A stretch of DNA of 37,427 nt from an uncultured Eubacteriales bacterium. GTDB taxonomy: Bacteria; Bacillota; Clostridia; Christensenellales; Aristaeellaceae. A program made the position numbers and the translations under genes. Below, in pieces: positions 23,646 to 32,207 of the stretch. How positions within the stretch are numbered: the stretch's first letter is position 1; the number at the start of each line of letters is the position of its first letter. Location of the stretch: assembly GCA_902781095.1 (NCBI GenBank), contig CACZHW010000025.1, positions 1 through 37,427 of the forward strand. Reading direction: 5' to 3'. A model generated the notes under the pieces. The model worked only from the letters and a program-made list of their open reading frames with translations, was not told the origin of the DNA and did not search any database.

Positions 23646-26220
23646 ACAATCGGGGATCCACCGGCTCGCTCTCCATGGCCAGTACGCCGAAGGCACATTC
23701 ATGCACTTTATACAGCGGTTCCCTGCGTATAAACCGTTCCAGAGATTCCATTCCGAGGGAAAACTCCTTAAGTGCAAGGGTGCGCTTCCGGCTCAGAGAA
23801 CGCTTTTTAAGCCGCCCGAGGTGATCCGCTTCCAAGTATTCCGCTCCGTAGATAATCCGCAGATACTCTCTCCCCCTGCACTTTACTGCAGGCTGCAGAA
23901 GCACGCCGTTTTGTTTGGCAATATAGGTTTCCGGTTTGACAACCATACCCTCACCGCCGGCGTCCGTCAATTCCAGCCACCATTGGACCCCTGCGCGGAC
24001 GCTTTCTTCCGATTCTGTGTTCACGCAAAGATAGGGCGTGGCCATATACACCGGATCCATTCCGGTCATATACTTTCGGATTGTCTCCATGTGCCACGCA
24101 TGTTTCTCGCCGGAGAAAACCCTTCCTTCAACCGCCAGCAGATGGAACGGTGCGATCCTGAAATCATCTGTTGATTTGACTGTCCAGCAGTATTCCCTGT
24201 AAGCGTCGATATACCGTACGATATCCTCCTGTTTTGCCCTGAAACGAGTCAACAGATCTTTCGGGTCCACATTCTGTCCGGATGCAGTTTCCCCTACCTT
24301 AAATGGCCGGTTTCCCCGCGCGCATACCTGTTCCAGCGCACTCACAACAGCGTCCAGACTGTTTTTCCCGGAATTCCCCGTCGCGGCATATTGCGTCCTG
24401 AGAAGGCCCTGCGCCTTCTCGCTCCAGGGCATGAGTTCCGTATCCAGGCAGACCCAGTCGGTGTCGAAATCCTCCCAGAACCGCGTCCTTGACAGCACTA
24501 GGTCCAGTCTGTCCAGGAGCGCCGTTTCCGTGGCCGCGTCATCAAAAAACCGTCTGCCCGTACGGGAGTAAATAATCCCTCGGGAACCGTCCGTCACACC
24601 GAAGCGTTGTCCAGCCGTCTTTGCAGTTCTGCAAAGAATAATCACCGCACGCGACCCCATGTGCTTCTTTTCGCAGACCACATTCGGGATCCCTCTGCTG
24701 CGATAGTATTCAAAAGCCTGCAGAGGGTGTTCAAGGTAGCCATCCAACCCGCTGGTTTCACAGGGCGACATGGTTGGAGGCAGATAAATCAACCAGTGCG
24801 GGTCCGCCGCAAAACGAGACATGATCTCCAGTGCAGCAGCCGCATTCCCTTCGCTGATGTCGATCGAATGATACAGCGCTGTTTCGATATGCAGCTTGTG
24901 GTTGAAATCACCAATCGTCAGCAAATCTCCCGGATCGTCCTCCTGATTTTGATCCTCCAGCGGCTTCACCGGTTCAAAATACTGCCGTTTTGCCCGCACG
25001 CTGACGATTTCCCGCTCCGGATACCGGAAGCACGTCAGGCTGCCGCCGAAGACGCAGCCGGTATCAATACAGTAAGTGCCGTTCAGGGATTTGACTTCTT
25101 TCCCGGCAATGTGCCCGTACACGATGGTGGCCCGGCCGCGATAATCTGCTGCCCAATTGAGGCGGACCGGCAGGCCGTAAGAATCAACCTCTCCGGTGGT
25201 TTCACCGTACAGGCAGAAGTCCCGCACCCTCATGGAGCCACGACCGATGTATTCCTGCCTGAGTCCGGCGTGAGCGGTAACCAGTTTTCCGTCATCCAGC
25301 ACATAGTGGCTGACCAGTCCGTCCAGGAATGCGGCTGCATCCGCTCTGAAGGACTCGCTTTGATTCTCCATCTCTCCGATCGTCAGATCGATGCCGTTGG
25401 TGATCTTGATATTCTTTCCCTTGAAGTAGTTCAACAGCTTCATGTCATGGTTCCCGGGAACCGCCAGTGCATTTCCGTTCTTCACCATCTCCATGGCCAG
25501 TTTCAGCACATCGGCATTACGGGGCCCGCGGTCACAAAAATCCCCCAGGAAGATGACCCTCCTGCCGTCCGGATGAGCGTATCCATCCCCGCCGGGCACA
25601 TAGCCCAGCTGTGCCAGAAGCTCCTCCAGCTCGTCACAGCAGCCATGGATATCCCCGATGATATCGAAGGGGCCGTGTTCTTCTTTTTTATTATTCCATA
25701 GCTTCGTCCGGATCACTTCTGTGTTTTCCAGCTGTTCCAGAGAATTAATGACATAAATGAACCGGAAGCCCTCCCGTTTGAGGCTTTTAATCGACCGTTT
25801 CACTTCCAAGCAGTGCTTGCGGATCACCCGCTCCGGGTAATTCCGTTCCGGCCTGGCTTTGTTCCGCTCCTGCAGCAGGGTTTCCGGCAGGTTCAGCACG
25901 ATGGCCACAGAATGTACATTCTGCTCTCTGGCCATGTCGATAATCTTCTTCCTGGCATATTCCTGGGTGTTGGTTGCATCAATAACCGTCAGCTTCATAT
26001 TGCTCAGCCGCTTGTTGGCGGCGTAGTGCAGCAAATCAAAAGCGTCATTCGATGCACTCTGATCATTTTCATCATCCGAAACCATACCTCTGAAGAAATC
26101 CGAGGAGAGAACTTCCGTTGGTTTGAAGTGGCGAAGGGCAAAACTGCTCTTCCCGGAGGACGTCGCACCAATCATGGCCACCAAGCAGAACTCCGGGATT
26201 TCAATCCTGTACTTATCCAT
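23644..26220 (-). CDS. pnkp: Polynucleotide kinase-phosphatase/RNA-repair adenylyltransferase Pnkp
   Basis: An 858-residue three-domain RNA end-healing and sealing enzyme. Kinase domain 1-170: Walker A GATSSGKSS (18-26), 5'-OH phosphorylation. Calcineurin-type phosphatase about 184-410: GDIHG, FLGDFCDRGP, PGNHD, TAHAG, VYGH, which removes 2',3'-cyclic or 3' phosphates. Ligase-like domain about 470-858: adenylylation motif KHMGSR (Lys519) and GEGMVVKP. Clostridium thermocellum Pnkp has the same order and length (870). In this family sealing requires Hen1, encoded directly upstream and overlapping by 8 bases. Likely substrates are tRNAs cut by ribotoxins. ATG 26220 is chosen because it opens the conserved kinase domain. 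The gene is visibly less GC-rich than the flanking sugar genes. Confidence 0.93.
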   Translation of the reverse strand: MDKYRIEIPEFCLVAMIGATSSGKSSFALRHFKPTEVLSSDFFRGMVSDDENDQSASNDAFDLLHYAANKRLSNMKLTVIDATNTQEYARKKIIDMAREQNVHSVAIVLNLPETLLQERNKARPERNYPERVIRKHCLEVKRSIKSLKREGFRFIYVINSLEQLENTEVIRTKLWNNKKEEHGPFDIIGDIHGCCDELEELLAQLGYVPGGDGYAHPDGRRVIFLGDFCDRGPRNADVLKLAMEMVKNGNALAVPGNHDMKLLNYFKGKNIKITNGIDLTIGEMENQSESFRADAAAFLDGLVSHYVLDDGKLVTAHAGLRQEYIGRGSMRVRDFCLYGETTGEVDSYGLPVRLNWAADYRGRATIVYGHIAGKEVKSLNGTYCIDTGCVFGGSLTCFRYPEREIVSVRAKRQYFEPVKPLEDQNQEDDPGDLLTIGDFNHKLHIETALYHSIDISEGNAAAALEIMSRFAADPHWLIYLPPTMSPCETSGLDGYLEHPLQAFEYYRSRGIPNVVCEKKHMGSRAVIILCRTAKTAGQRFGVTDGSRGIIYSRTGRRFFDDAATETALLDRLDLVLSRTRFWEDFDTDWVCLDTELMPWSEKAQGLLRTQYAATGNSGKNSLDAVVSALEQVCARGNRPFKVGETASGQNVDPKDLLTRFRAKQEDIVRYIDAYREYCWTVKSTDDFRIAPFHLLAVEGRVFSGEKHAWHMETIRKYMTGMDPVYMATPYLCVNTESEESVRAGVQWWLELTDAGGEGMVVKPETYIAKQNGVLLQPAVKCRGREYLRIIYGAEYLEADHLGRLKKRSLSRKRTLALKEFSLGMESLERFIRREPLYKVHECAFGVLAMESEPVDPRL

Positions 26221-27619
26221 TCTTCGTAAACACCCCCATCTGTGTCGGCTGTCCGTGCTCCTCATCCGTGTCACCGATGCCGGAAATCACACAGGAATAT
26301 CCGAATCTCTCACAGACATGCGCAGTCCAATACCGGAACTCCTCCCGCGTCCATTCGAACCGGTGGTCGCTGTGGCGCAGATGGTTCTCTGGCAGCGCTT
26401 CATAGTTGACGTTGTATTCCCGGTTCGGTGTCGTCAGGATGACCGTACCGGGTTTTGCGAAGCCGAAGATAACCTGTTCGAATGACGTGATTCTCATCGG
26501 TTCAATATGCTCGATGACTTCTACGATACACGCACAGTCATAGCCCTCAAACCGCTGATCCCGATAGGTCAGGGAGCCCTGTATCAGGGTCAGTTTGTTT
26601 TTCAGCGTCAACGGCATCCGGTCAAGGTTCAGCCGCTGCGCTGCCCTGTCCAGCGCTCTGGCCGCCACATCGCAGGCGGTCACTTTTCGTATCTGCGGCT
26701 CCTTCAGCAACATCTGCGTAAGCGGTGCGCTGCCACAGCCTAGATCAATCACGCTGCCTGCCCCGCTTTCGAGCACGGCATCCCTGACCGCTTCCAGGCG
26801 CCGGGTATTGAGCGGTGTCCGGGCTGCCTTTTCTTCTACCGCCTCTTCAGCCGCTTCCGCTTCTTCAGCGGTTTCATCGTCTTCATCCGCACCGGTTGCC
26901 AGCCGGTCGATTGCCTTTCTGGCCAGCCCTTTCTTTGCTCCGAAATACCGATGTACGATCCGTTCCTTGGCGGGGTGGCCAGCAAGCCAGCCTTCTCCGT
27001 GATCCAGCAGCTTCCGGATTTCGTCCTCATTCATATAGTAGTGCTTCTGCCTGTCAAAGACGGGAATCAGCACATACAGATGATTGAGCAAATCTGAAAG
27101 CTTGACTTCGCCGGTAATCGTCAGGTCAATATAGGGAGAATCGCCCCATTCCGGAAACTTTTCATCCAACTTGCTCCGTACGGTTTTCACTGTATAGCCC
27201 AGTGGCTCAAACAGTTCTCTGGCCAGCGTTTCATTGCCGCGGTCCTTCAGAGAGGCTACAGTGGCTGTCAGATTCAGCGGCATATCCGCCAACTCCTGCC
27301 GGTGTTCGCTTTTCCCCCTCATCGCTGAACCAAAGACGCGGTTGATTGCCGTGCTCATAAAAGAAGTTGCTGCATAAGGCCGGTCGTTAACATAGTCAAA
27401 CAAGCCGCCTTCCCTGCTGCCCAGTTTGCCGCGGGCCAGATCAATGGGATCAATATCCAAAACCAGCGCAGCCGTCGTCCGTTCGCTGCTGACTTCCGGA
27501 TAAAAAACATAGGCTCTTCCATAACTCAGTTCAAACTGCTGCGCTCGGTCCGGGTGCTTGGAAAGCAAGTAGCCCAAATCCTGCGTATTCTGTCCTTCCC
27601 AGGTAATTGTCAACAGCAA
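26213..27619 (-). CDS. hen1: 3'-terminal RNA ribose 2'-O-methyltransferase Hen1
   Basis: A 468-residue partner of Pnkp. The N-terminal half (1-250) activates Pnkp ligation, with TQDLGYLLSKHPDRAQQFEL and GRAYVFYPE typical of the bacterial family. An acidic linker (245-262) follows. The methyltransferase domain has SAM motif VIDLGCGSAPL and a metal site EVIEHI (Glu367, Glu370, His371) with H-x-x-H-RFEW. It methylates the 2'-OH at the break before sealing, which stops recutting. I place the start at TTG 27619: GAGGAGG is spaced 8 bases from it. The product then begins MLLTIT, as in other bacterial Hen1 proteins. ATG codons at 27682 and 27658 have poor ribosome sites. A terminator with a leader ORF precedes it. 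Confidence 0.92.
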   Translation of the reverse strand: MLLTITWEGQNTQDLGYLLSKHPDRAQQFELSYGRAYVFYPEVSSERTTAALVLDIDPIDLARGKLGSREGGLFDYVNDRPYAATSFMSTAINRVFGSAMRGKSEHRQELADMPLNLTATVASLKDRGNETLARELFEPLGYTVKTVRSKLDEKFPEWGDSPYIDLTITGEVKLSDLLNHLYVLIPVFDRQKHYYMNEDEIRKLLDHGEGWLAGHPAKERIVHRYFGAKKGLARKAIDRLATGADEDDETAEEAEAAEEAVEEKAARTPLNTRRLEAVRDAVLESGAGSVIDLGCGSAPLTQMLLKEPQIRKVTACDVAARALDRAAQRLNLDRMPLTLKNKLTLIQGSLTYRDQRFEGYDCACIVEVIEHIEPMRITSFEQVIFGFAKPGTVILTTPNREYNVNYEALPENHLRHSDHRFEWTREEFRYWTAHVCERFGYSCVISGIGDTDEEHGQPTQMGVFTKNG

Positions 27620-27708
27620 CTTCAGCGCCTCCTCTTTTCGGATTGCATTCCTTTCCATCCGCTCTGCTGTCAGGTTGTTCATCGTTCTTATCCGTATGTT
27701 GCCCAGAT

Positions 27709-27737
27709 AAAAACGCCCGTTCCTGAGAGAACGAGCG
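27709..27737 (-). terminator. Leader terminator upstream of hen1-pnkp
   Basis: Minus strand CGCTCGTTC (27729-27737), loop TCTCAG, GAACGGGCG (27714-27722), TTTTT (27709-27713). One G-T pair in nine. It lies between the leader ORF and the hen1 start, so it must be bypassed for expression from the upstream promoter. Confidence 0.78.
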
Positions 27738-27804
27738 GCTGCGGTGATCTTATCCGGATAATTCTTATCTGAATTCGGATGCTTCCGGAAATTCGCTCGT
27801 CCTC
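27727..27804 (-). promoter_or_regulatory. Candidate attenuator: antiterminator pairing with the hen1 leader terminator
   Basis: Minus strand GAGGACGAGCG (27794-27804), inside codons 28-32 of the leader ORF, is complementary over 11 bases (one G-U) to CGCTCGTTCTC (27727-27737). The latter is the ascending terminator arm plus loop bases. The alternative helix is at least as long as the terminator stem. A ribosome moving over codons 28-32 would block it and allow termination. Pausing earlier, or no translation, would favour read-through. Pairing is seen directly; regulation is inferred. Confidence 0.6.
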
Positions 27805-27887
27805 ATACACATATCAAACAGAACCTTCAGGGGCTGGCACTGAACGTTCATCTCATCCATGCGCTTGCGGTTCGATAAGCAAATCAT
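27765..27887 (-). CDS. Possible 40-residue leader peptide of hen1-pnkp
   Basis: ATG 27887 follows AAAGGAG with an ideal 8-base spacing and leads to 40 codons ending TAA at 27765. The peptide begins MICLSNRKRMDEMN and ends SEFR, with five Met and three Cys and no run of one amino acid. The promoter 27929-27958, leader, terminator and hen1 follow each other in the order expected of an attenuated operon. The frame stays open further upstream to 27983 without a ribosome site. A hairpin can form around its stop codon (ATCCGAATTC with GAATT..CGGAT). I recognise no homologue. It may act only by being translated. Confidence 0.45.
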   Translation of the reverse strand: MICLSNRKRMDEMNVQCQPLKVLFDMCMRTSEFPEASEFR

Positions 27888-27928
27888 CTTCAGAGCTCCT
27901 TTCATCGTTACGAACCTAATCAGGTAGC

Positions 27929-27958
27929 AGCATATCACAATCAGGGGATACTTGTCAT
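27929..27958 (-). promoter_or_regulatory. Putative extended -10 promoter of the leader/hen1/pnkp transcript
   Basis: Minus strand ATGACA (27953-27958), 18 bases, TGA-TATGCT (-10 at 27929-27934). The TG extension compensates for the moderate hexamers. Start would be about 27922, giving a 35-base leader to ATG 27887. Confidence 0.5.
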
Positions 27959-27985
27959 TGTATCTGTGGTATAAGACCGGCATCC

Positions 27986-28492
27986 TTAACTGTTAACGCT
28001 TTCCCTTCTTTTTCGAAAGAATACGGACCTTTTTTCTTCCGGATCAGGAGGAAATTCCTTGTCCACTCTGCTCAGCAGTTCTTTCATATGCCGGTCCGTA
28101 TATTCAGCCAACTCTTCATACGCATCGTTGACAGCCCTGAGATAAGTCCCCAGGACGTAATCCGTTCCTCTGTCAAGCGTATTCGCCTCCAGCGCCTTCA
28201 TCCCTGCATCAATCAGGTCCTTGATGGATCCCGCAAAGCTCTTTAGTTCATCCTTGGCCTCAAAAAATTCACTTTTCCACTCGCCTTCCGGATTCTGTGC
28301 AACCCAAAGAGCTGCTTCAAATACACTGATGATTCTTCTTATGCCAAAAATGGATGCGGGAATATCAAATGCCAGATTCTGACCACCTTTCATCAGATGG
28401 CTTTCCAATTTCGTTTCTTGTTTTTTCAGTTTGCTTATGACAGTCTGGAACTCTTCAATCTTCTTCTCTGTCGTTCTGCTTTCACTGCTCAC
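27986..28492 (-). CDS. Hypothetical helical protein next to the RNA-repair genes
   Basis: A 168-residue cytosolic protein without signal peptide or membrane span. Residues 5-32 are highly charged and likely a coiled coil (TTEKKIEEFQTVISKLKKQE). The rest is predicted helical with few Pro or Gly (GIRRIISVFEAALWVAQ, AYEELAEYTDRHMKELL), and the tail is basic (FFRKRRES). I do not recognise a family. GTG start with AGGAG 7 bases upstream. It lies in the same orientation as and just upstream of the leader/hen1/pnkp unit and shares its lower GC. It could be part of the same acquired block. Function is unknown. Confidence 0.7.
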   Translation of the reverse strand: MSSESRTTEKKIEEFQTVISKLKKQETKLESHLMKGGQNLAFDIPASIFGIRRIISVFEAALWVAQNPEGEWKSEFFEAKDELKSFAGSIKDLIDAGMKALEANTLDRGTDYVLGTYLRAVNDAYEELAEYTDRHMKELLSRVDKEFPPDPEEKRSVFFRKRRESVNS

Positions 28493-28597
28493 TTTTCCGC
28501 TCCTTATTATAACATCTTAAGTTATTATTTATTCATAAGTTAACTCAAGCCATCGGACCCGCTTCTGGTTCATGGCCGCCTCCCCGCAGTACTCTGC

Positions 28598-29524
28598 TTA
28601 CATCTTCGAAAGCTCCACCGCGATCTTCGCCGCGGCCCTGGCGTTGTTGAAGGCCAGCTGGATATTGGTGGCCAGGCTCTCGCCGCCCGTCTCCTCCACG
28701 ATGTGCGCCAGCATGAAGGGCGTGATGTCCTTGCCCTTGACGCCCGCCGCTTCCGCCTTGGCCAGCACGCGGTCGATCACGGCGCTCATCTCGTCGAAGT
28801 CCATGGCGTATTCCTCCGGCACCGGGTTGCCGATCAGCACGCCGCCCACAAGCTCCAGGTCCCATTTGGCCTTGAGCACCGCGGCCGCCTCCCTGGGCGT
28901 ATCGACGCGCGCGTCCACGGAAAAGCCGCTCTTGCGGCAGTAGAAGGCCGGAAAGTCCTTCGTGCCCAGGCCCAGCACCGGCACGCCCATCGTCTCCAGG
29001 TATTCCAGCGTGCGGCCGATGTCCAGGATCATCTTCGCGCCAGCGCAAACCACCGCCACCGGCGTATGCGCCAGCTCCTGCAGGTCCGCGCTGATGTCCA
29101 TGCTGTTTTCGCCGCCGCGGTGCACGCCGCCGATGCCGCCCGTGGCGAAGACGCGGATGCCCGCCAGGTTGGCGAGGATCATCGTGGTCGCCACGGTCGT
29201 GGCGCCCGTCAGCTTTCCGGCCACCACGATGGGCAAATCCCTGCGGCTGACCTTGAGCACGCCCTTCGCCTCGCACATGCGCACGAGCTCTTCCTCCGTC
29301 AGGCCCGCCTTCAGCCGGCCGTCGATGACCGCCATGGTCGCGGGCACCGCGCCCTCCGCGCGGATGATCTTCTCCACCTCGCGGGCGAAATCCAGGTTCT
29401 GCGGGTACGGCATGCCGTGGCTGAGGATCGTGCTCTCCAGCGCGACGACCGGTTTTCCCTCGGCAACCGCCTGACGGATCTCTTCGGTGATATCCATGAA
29501 TTGTGCCAGCTTTTCCTTGTTCAT
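28598..29524 (-). CDS. psuG: Pseudouridine-5'-phosphate glycosidase
   Basis: A 308-residue enzyme that splits pseudouridine-5'-phosphate into uracil and ribose-5-phosphate, breaking the C-glycosidic bond. Family landmarks: VALESTILSHGMPYPQNL near the start (with active-site Glu and the base-contact region), VFATGGIGGVHRG, VVCAGAKMILDIG, GTKDFPAFY and NPVPEEYAM. The full normal length is present. It overlaps the kinase gene by four bases (ATGA, 29521-29524), so both steps are made together. A longer frame to 29596 lies inside the kinase gene and is rejected. It is the last gene of the run. Confidence 0.95.
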   Translation of the reverse strand: MNKEKLAQFMDITEEIRQAVAEGKPVVALESTILSHGMPYPQNLDFAREVEKIIRAEGAVPATMAVIDGRLKAGLTEEELVRMCEAKGVLKVSRRDLPIVVAGKLTGATTVATTMILANLAGIRVFATGGIGGVHRGGENSMDISADLQELAHTPVAVVCAGAKMILDIGRTLEYLETMGVPVLGLGTKDFPAFYCRKSGFSVDARVDTPREAAAVLKAKWDLELVGGVLIGNPVPEEYAMDFDEMSAVIDRVLAKAEAAGVKGKDITPFMLAHIVEETGGESLATNIQLAFNNARAAAKIAVELSKM

Positions 29525-30441
29525 ACGATGTACTCCTTTATGATTCGCTCGATTTCGCCGGGGTTCATCCCGGCGCTGATGGTGTTTTCCGAACATACAG
29601 CGATGATGCCTGCCGCCATGGCGGTCTCCAGCGCGCCTCGGGCGTCCCTTCCGGCAAGCGTCGCGTGGATGATGCCCGCCATGGAGGCGTCTCCGGCCCC
29701 CGTGGCGTTGACCATGGCGACCGGGCGGCTCCTGCCGCGAAGGGTTCCCTCCGGCCCGCGGTAGAGCATTCCCTCCGCGCCCAGGCTGACGAACACGCGC
29801 CGCACGCCCTTGCCGCGCAGCACGTCGCAGGCGAAGACGATCTCCTCCTCGCTGCCGCAGGGGAAGCCCGTCAGGGCCTCCAGCTCCATGCGGTTGGGCT
29901 TGACGGTATCAAAAAAACCGATGTACGGCGCGATCGCCCTGGCCCAGGCGGTGCTGACGGGATCCAGGTACAGCGGCCGGTCGCACACCTCCGTCAGCCG
30001 CCGCACGGTTTTGCCCGACAGGTTGCCGTCGCACACCACGATCTCCGCGCCCAGCAGCAGCGGCGCCGCCGCGTCCACCATCCGCTCGTCCAGATGCTTG
30101 ATGATGTGCATGTCGCTCATCGCCAGCAGCATGTCGCCCTTCTCGTCCATCAGCGATATGTAGGAGGACGTATGCTCGCCCTCCAGCATCCGGGTATAGG
30201 TCATGTCGATGCCCGCTTCCCGGCACCCCTCCATGATGCTCCGGCCGTTTACGTCGTTGCCCACGACGGTGCAAAGCCGCACGTCCTCGCCCAGGCGCGC
30301 CAGGTTTTCACAGATGTTCCGGCACACGCCGCCCATGGACATGTGCAGCGTGCCGGGATTGGAATCCCGCATGACGAGCGCTGCGTCGCTGCGCCCGTGC
30401 ACGTCCATGTTCGCGCCGCCGATTCCGGCCACATATCCCAT
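29521..30441 (-). CDS. psuK: Pseudouridine kinase (PfkB family)
   Basis: A 306-residue ribokinase-family enzyme that phosphorylates pseudouridine at O5'. The PfkB N-terminal signature is GGANMDVHGRS, with GGVCRNICENLARLG forming the substrate lid. The C-terminal PfkB signature is NATGAGDASMAG, with the catalytic Asp in GAGD. Substrate is assigned from its overlap with psuG, the standard pair for pseudouridine salvage. It lies 30 bases after the reductase gene. Confidence 0.92.
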   Translation of the reverse strand: MGYVAGIGGANMDVHGRSDAALVMRDSNPGTLHMSMGGVCRNICENLARLGEDVRLCTVVGNDVNGRSIMEGCREAGIDMTYTRMLEGEHTSSYISLMDEKGDMLLAMSDMHIIKHLDERMVDAAAPLLLGAEIVVCDGNLSGKTVRRLTEVCDRPLYLDPVSTAWARAIAPYIGFFDTVKPNRMELEALTGFPCGSEEEIVFACDVLRGKGVRRVFVSLGAEGMLYRGPEGTLRGRSRPVAMVNATGAGDASMAGIIHATLAGRDARGALETAMAAGIIAVCSENTISAGMNPGEIERIIKEYIV

Positions 30442-30471
30442 CCGATCCCCTTCTCTCTTTCCGCGGCCGCC

Positions 30472-31413
30472 TTACGCCCCGGCCGCCGCTTTCTCCAGCG
30501 CCGCATGGCAGCGGCGGGAGACCGGCACGTCGATGCCCAGGCGCTCCGCGCGCCGGATGAGGGAGCCCGTAAAGGCGTCCGTCTCCAGCGGGCGCCCCGC
30601 GTCCAGGTCCCTGCGCATGGAGCTCGTCCCCTCCGGCGGCTGTTTCTCCAGCACGAAGTGATACTTCTGCTCCGCGATGTCCTCCGGCAGGTTGACCCCT
30701 TCCGCGAAGCCCACGCGGGCCGCTTCCCACAGCAGGGCGTGCAGTTCCTCCCGCATCCCGTCGTCGCGCCGGATATCGCCCGAATAGGCGTGATGCAGCG
30801 CCGTGACGGTGTTGTACGCGCAGTTCAGGATGTACTTCTGCCAGATTTCGCTCTCGATGTCCTCCGACCAGCGCGCGTCGAAGCCCGCGCCCTTCAGCAG
30901 TTCATACACCGCGTAAATCCGCCGGGTCTTCTCCGCATCCGCGTACCTGCTGCCGATGAACAGGTGGGTGTACGGCCCCTTCTGCGTCACCGAGAAATCC
31001 TCCCCCGCGCCGGAGAGCGTATAAATCAGCGAATCGCCGACCGTCGCGTCCGGGAAGAGGGCGCGCAGCCGGTCGCCCGCGTCCGTTCCGTTCATGACGG
31101 GGACGATCACGGTATCGGGGCCCACCGCCCCCGCAAGCTTCTCGGCCATCCCGTCCAGCGAGTAGTTTTTCACGCACACGAAGATGACATCCTGCGCGCC
31201 GAGGGACGCGCCGTCCTCCGCCACGTACCGGGGAAAGAACGTGATCTCCCCGTAAAAGTCGCTGTGCAGACGCACGCCGTCGGTGCAAAAGCTCTCGGCC
31301 CGCTTCCCCCTTGCGATGAGGGACACGTTTTCTCCGTAAGCCCTGCCCAGCACGGCGGCCAGGTTGCAGCCGACGCCGCCGACGCCGGCCACGCAGATCT
31401 TGGGTGTTGTCAT
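30472..31413 (-). CDS. Ketopantoate reductase family protein (PanE/ApbA-like)
   Basis: A 313-residue NADPH-dependent oxidoreductase of the 2-dehydropantoate 2-reductase family. The Rossmann motif is VAGVGGVGCNLAAVLG. The family's VCVKNYSLDG and PVMNGTDAGDRL supply cofactor and substrate contacts, followed by WQKYILNCAYNTVTALHHAYSG in the C-terminal helical domain with the catalytic-type Lys. Many paralogues of PanE act on other keto acids. Its place beside pseudouridine catabolism genes gives no pantothenate context, so the true substrate is open. GGAG lies about 9 bases before ATG 31413. Confidence 0.87.
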   Translation of the reverse strand: MTTPKICVAGVGGVGCNLAAVLGRAYGENVSLIARGKRAESFCTDGVRLHSDFYGEITFFPRYVAEDGASLGAQDVIFVCVKNYSLDGMAEKLAGAVGPDTVIVPVMNGTDAGDRLRALFPDATVGDSLIYTLSGAGEDFSVTQKGPYTHLFIGSRYADAEKTRRIYAVYELLKGAGFDARWSEDIESEIWQKYILNCAYNTVTALHHAYSGDIRRDDGMREELHALLWEAARVGFAEGVNLPEDIAEQKYHFVLEKQPPEGTSSMRRDLDAGRPLETDAFTGSLIRRAERLGIDVPVSRRCHAALEKAAAGA

Positions 31414-31480
31414 ATCTCTGCTCCATTCTCAGGCGGCTTCATCCGCCCGGTCCGCTGCAGCCCCCCGGGATGCGCTCCCG

Positions 31481-32182
31481 TCACAGCAGCGGGAGGATCC
31501 TGCCCGCCCAGACGGCGCTGACCGGCATGACCAGCACCATCGCCGGGATCATGTTCGCCACGGGGATATTCTGAACTTTCATGATGGTAAAGCCCGTCGC
31601 CAGCAGGACGACCCCGCCGCACGCCTTGAAGTCGTCGATCATGACCGCGTCCGTCAGCGGCAGGATCACGCGGGCCAGGCAAAACAGCGAGAGCATGATG
31701 ACAAGCTGCGGGATGCCGATCAGCATCGTCGCCCGCTTCAGCCGGCAGGCGAAGATCATCGCGGTGAAGAAGTCCAGGATGGACTTGGCGATGAGGATGC
31801 TGTGGTCGCCCGTCATGCCGGAGGTCATGGAGCCGTAGATCCCCGTTCCGCTGGCGCAGAAGAGCACCATGGCCGTGACCATCAGCCCGAGGTCCACATC
31901 CGTGCCGGGGCTCATCTTCCGCAGCAGCGCCCCCGTCCCGCGGCGGATTGCGCCGTCGATGTCCAGCGCCGTGCCGGCCAGCGTGCCGATGATCACCGCG
32001 AAAATGACGGCCGGCATGTTGCGCATCAGCACGACGGAGGAAATGCCCATCGCCAGCGCGCATACGCCGAAGGTGACCGTCATCTGCTGTTTCAGCCGCT
32101 CGGACAGCCTGCCGCCCATACGGCTGCCCAGCCATCCGCCCAGCACGACGGAAAGCACGTTAATGATTACGCCTGTCGGCAC
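31481..32182 (-). CDS. DUF554 family membrane protein (YqgA/YdfK-like)
   Basis: A 233-residue integral membrane protein with about seven hydrophobic spans. Typical DUF554 features: the N-terminal GVIINVLSVVLGGWLGSRMG and a conserved segment LMRNMPAVIFAVIIGTLAG. The family's role is unknown; transport has been suggested on the basis of topology only. GTG start with GGAGGG about 10 bases upstream. It is second in a five-gene run that ends with psuK-psuG. Confidence 0.88.
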   Translation of the reverse strand: MPTGVIINVLSVVLGGWLGSRMGGRLSERLKQQMTVTFGVCALAMGISSVVLMRNMPAVIFAVIIGTLAGTALDIDGAIRRGTGALLRKMSPGTDVDLGLMVTAMVLFCASGTGIYGSMTSGMTGDHSILIAKSILDFFTAMIFACRLKRATMLIGIPQLVIMLSLFCLARVILPLTDAVMIDDFKACGGVVLLATGFTIMKVQNIPVANMIPAMVLVMPVSAVWAGRILPLL

Positions 32183-32207
32183 GGTTCCGTTCCCTCCTCA
32201 CGCATTT

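Noticed and set aside
28499..28511. TATAAT just before the 168-residue protein gene as its -10
   Set aside because: It is adjacent to the ribosome site, so the transcript would start inside or after the Shine-Dalgarno sequence.
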